From the NCBI GenBank assembly GCA_031286555.1, contig JAITUD010000149.1, positions 1 to 6,753 on the forward strand: DNA of 6,753 bases, written 5' to 3'. The notes under the pieces were generated by a model that worked only from the letters and a program-made list of their open reading frames with translations, had not been told where the DNA came from and ran no database searches. Shown here piece after piece: positions 5,470-6,753 of the stretch. Positions within the stretch are counted from its first letter, which is position 1. Every line of letters starts with the position of its first letter. This DNA is from Microbacterium sp. (GTDB lineage: Bacteria; Actinomycetota; Actinomycetes; Actinomycetales; Microbacteriaceae). The translations under genes were made by a program, and so were the position numbers.

Positions 5470-6753
5470 TCAGGCCTGCTCGGCCTTCTTCTCCCTCCGG
5501 AGCCCGTGCAGCAGCGGCTCGGTGTAGCCGCTGGGCTGCGCGGCGCCCTCGACGATCAGGCGGCGGGCCGCGGTGTACGCGATGCCGGGCTGCCCGCCGT
5601 CGGCGAAGGCCAGCTTCTCGTAGTTCGGGTCGCCGGTGTTCTGCTCGTCGACCACGACCGCGAGGCGACGCAGGCTGTCGTCGATCTGCTCCTCGGTGAT
5701 CACGCCGTGGGTCAGCCAGTTGGCCAGCAGCTGGCTGGAGATGCGCAGCGTGGCGCGGTCCTCCATGAGGCCCACGTCGTGGATGTCCGGCACCTTCGAG
5801 ACGCCGATGCCCTGGTCGACCCAGCGCACCACGTAGCCGAGGATCGACTGCACGTTGTTGTCGATCTCGGTGGCGACGACCTCAGCGGTCAGATCGCCCT
5901 CGCCGGCGAGCGGCGGAACCAGCAGAGCGTCCAGCGCCTCGTCGCCGACCGGCGGCAGGGTCGCGCGCACGGTGAAAGGGTCGACCTGGTGGTAGTGCAG
6001 CGCGTGCAGCGTGCCGGCCGTCGGCGACGGCACCCACGCGGTGGATGCACCGGACTGCGGGTGCGCGATCTTCTTCTCGAGCATGTCGTGCATGAGGTCG
6101 GGCTCGGCCCACATGCCCTTGCCGATCTGCGCGCGGCCGTCGAGACCGGATGCCAGGCCGATGGCCACGTTGCGGTCCTCGTAGGCCTTCATGAACGGCT
6201 GCTGCTTGATCGCGGCCTTCGGCAGGAAGGGGCCGGCATGCAGCGAGGTGTGGATCTCGTCGCCGGTGCGGTCCAGGAAGCCGGTGTTGATGAACACGAC
6301 CCGGTCGGATGCGGCAGCGATCGAGGCGGCGAGGTTCGCCGAGGTGCGGCGCTCCTCGTCCATGATGCCGACCTTCATGGTGCGCGCCGGCAGGCCGAGC
6401 AGCTCCTCGACGCGGCCGAACAGCTCGGCGGCGAACGCGACCTCCTCGGGGCCGTGCATCTTCGGCTTCACGATGTACATCGAGCCGGTGCGCGAGTTGG
6501 TGCCCTTGTTCGCGCCCTCCAGCTCGGGCAGCGAGCCGAGCGCGGTCATGATCGCGTCGACGATGCCCTCGAAGACCTCGTCGCCGTTGCGGTCCAGCAC
6601 GGCGGGGGTGCGCATCAGGTGACCGACGTTGCGGATGAACAGCACGGCGCGGCCGGGCAGGGTGATCTCGCCGCCGTCGGCGGTGCGGTAGACGCGGTCG
6701 GGGTTGGGCACGCGGGTGAACGTGCGGCCGTTCTTGGTCACGGACTCGGCGAT
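5470..6753 (-). CDS. glcB: Malate synthase G, 3' part (N-terminus beyond the right edge)
   Basis: The last 427 residues of malate synthase G, which condenses glyoxylate with acetyl-CoA to make malate in the glyoxylate and glycolate pathways (cytosol, Mg2+). The full enzyme is about 720 residues in E. coli, so about 300 N-terminal residues are missing. Numbering from the first codon in the window, visible conserved blocks are NPDRVYRTADG (17-27), FIRNVGH (39-45, with the substrate Arg), SRTGSMYIVKPKMHG (87-101), GIMDEERR with the metal-ligand Glu (133), NTGFLDRTGDE with the metal-ligand Asp (161), GKGMWAEPDLM, WVPSPTAGTLHALHYHQ, and MEDRATLRISSQ with the catalytic base Asp (332, equivalent to E. 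coli D631). The cysteine of the GIGCSKVPD motif is Val here (318). Reading is open through 6753; the GTG at 6739-6741 is internal (Val), not the start. The C-terminus ends KKAEQA after SGYTEPLLHGLRR. Confidence 0.97.
   Translation of the reverse strand: MAESVTKNGRTFTRVPNPDRVYRTADGGEITLPGRAVLFIRNVGHLMRTPAVLDRNGDEVFEGIVDAIMTALGSLPELEGANKGTNSRTGSMYIVKPKMHGPEEVAFAAELFGRVEELLGLPARTMKVGIMDEERRTSANLAASIAAASDRVVFINTGFLDRTGDEIHTSLHAGPFLPKAAIKQQPFMKAYEDRNVAIGLASGLDGRAQIGKGMWAEPDLMHDMLEKKIAHPQSGASTAWVPSPTAGTLHALHYHQVDPFTVRATLPPVGDEALDALLVPPLAGEGDLTAEVVATEIDNNVQSILGYVVRWVDQGIGVSKVPDIHDVGLMEDRATLRISSQLLANWLTHGVITEEQIDDSLRRLAVVVDEQNTGDPNYEKLAFADGGQPGIAYTAARRLIVEGAAQPSGYTEPLLHGLRREKKAEQA

Overview
The window is GC-rich, with G/C-ending codons, closely packed genes, a GTG start and mostly U-tract-poor hairpin terminators. 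Together with the protein sequences (exonuclease III and malate synthase G of actinobacterial type, an orphan LuxR helix-turn-helix protein, a secreted DUF5722 protein) this points to a high-GC actinobacterium, most likely of the Microbacteriaceae and plausibly Microbacterium. The genus is inferred from similarity to remembered proteins, not from a search.

Layout, left to right. A hairpin terminator (39-67) ends a minus-strand Cof-type HAD phosphatase gene (74-883). A second hairpin (936-970) follows a large minus-strand gene (988-3984) for a 998-residue secreted multidomain protein. That protein has a signal peptide with a twin-arginine look, an N-terminal beta-sandwich, a DUF5722 glycoside-hydrolase-like barrel with a candidate Glu/Glu pair (E299, E448), and three C-terminal beta-sandwich modules, two of which are related to each other. 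A 215-bp divergent intergenic region (3985-4199) carries a cre/LacI-like dyad and a 16-bp CACATGTG-centred palindrome. A small plus-strand gene (4200-4436) encodes a 78-residue stand-alone LuxR/GerE DNA-binding domain. It converges on a minus-strand exonuclease III gene (4479-5324). A long nested inverted repeat (5380-5458) separates that gene from a minus-strand malate synthase G gene (5470 to the right edge), which lacks its N-terminal part.

How the genes relate. Exonuclease III (DNA repair), malate synthase G (glyoxylate use) and the HAD phosphatase look like ordinary housekeeping neighbours, each insulated by terminators. The one locus with a possible joint function is the divergent pair in the middle: a secreted carbohydrate-active-like protein of uncharacterised family, a tiny DNA-binding protein, and operator-like dyads between them. 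I see no CRISPR array, tRNA, rRNA, insertion sequence, phage gene or defence system. The most novel item is the DUF5722 protein and its control region.
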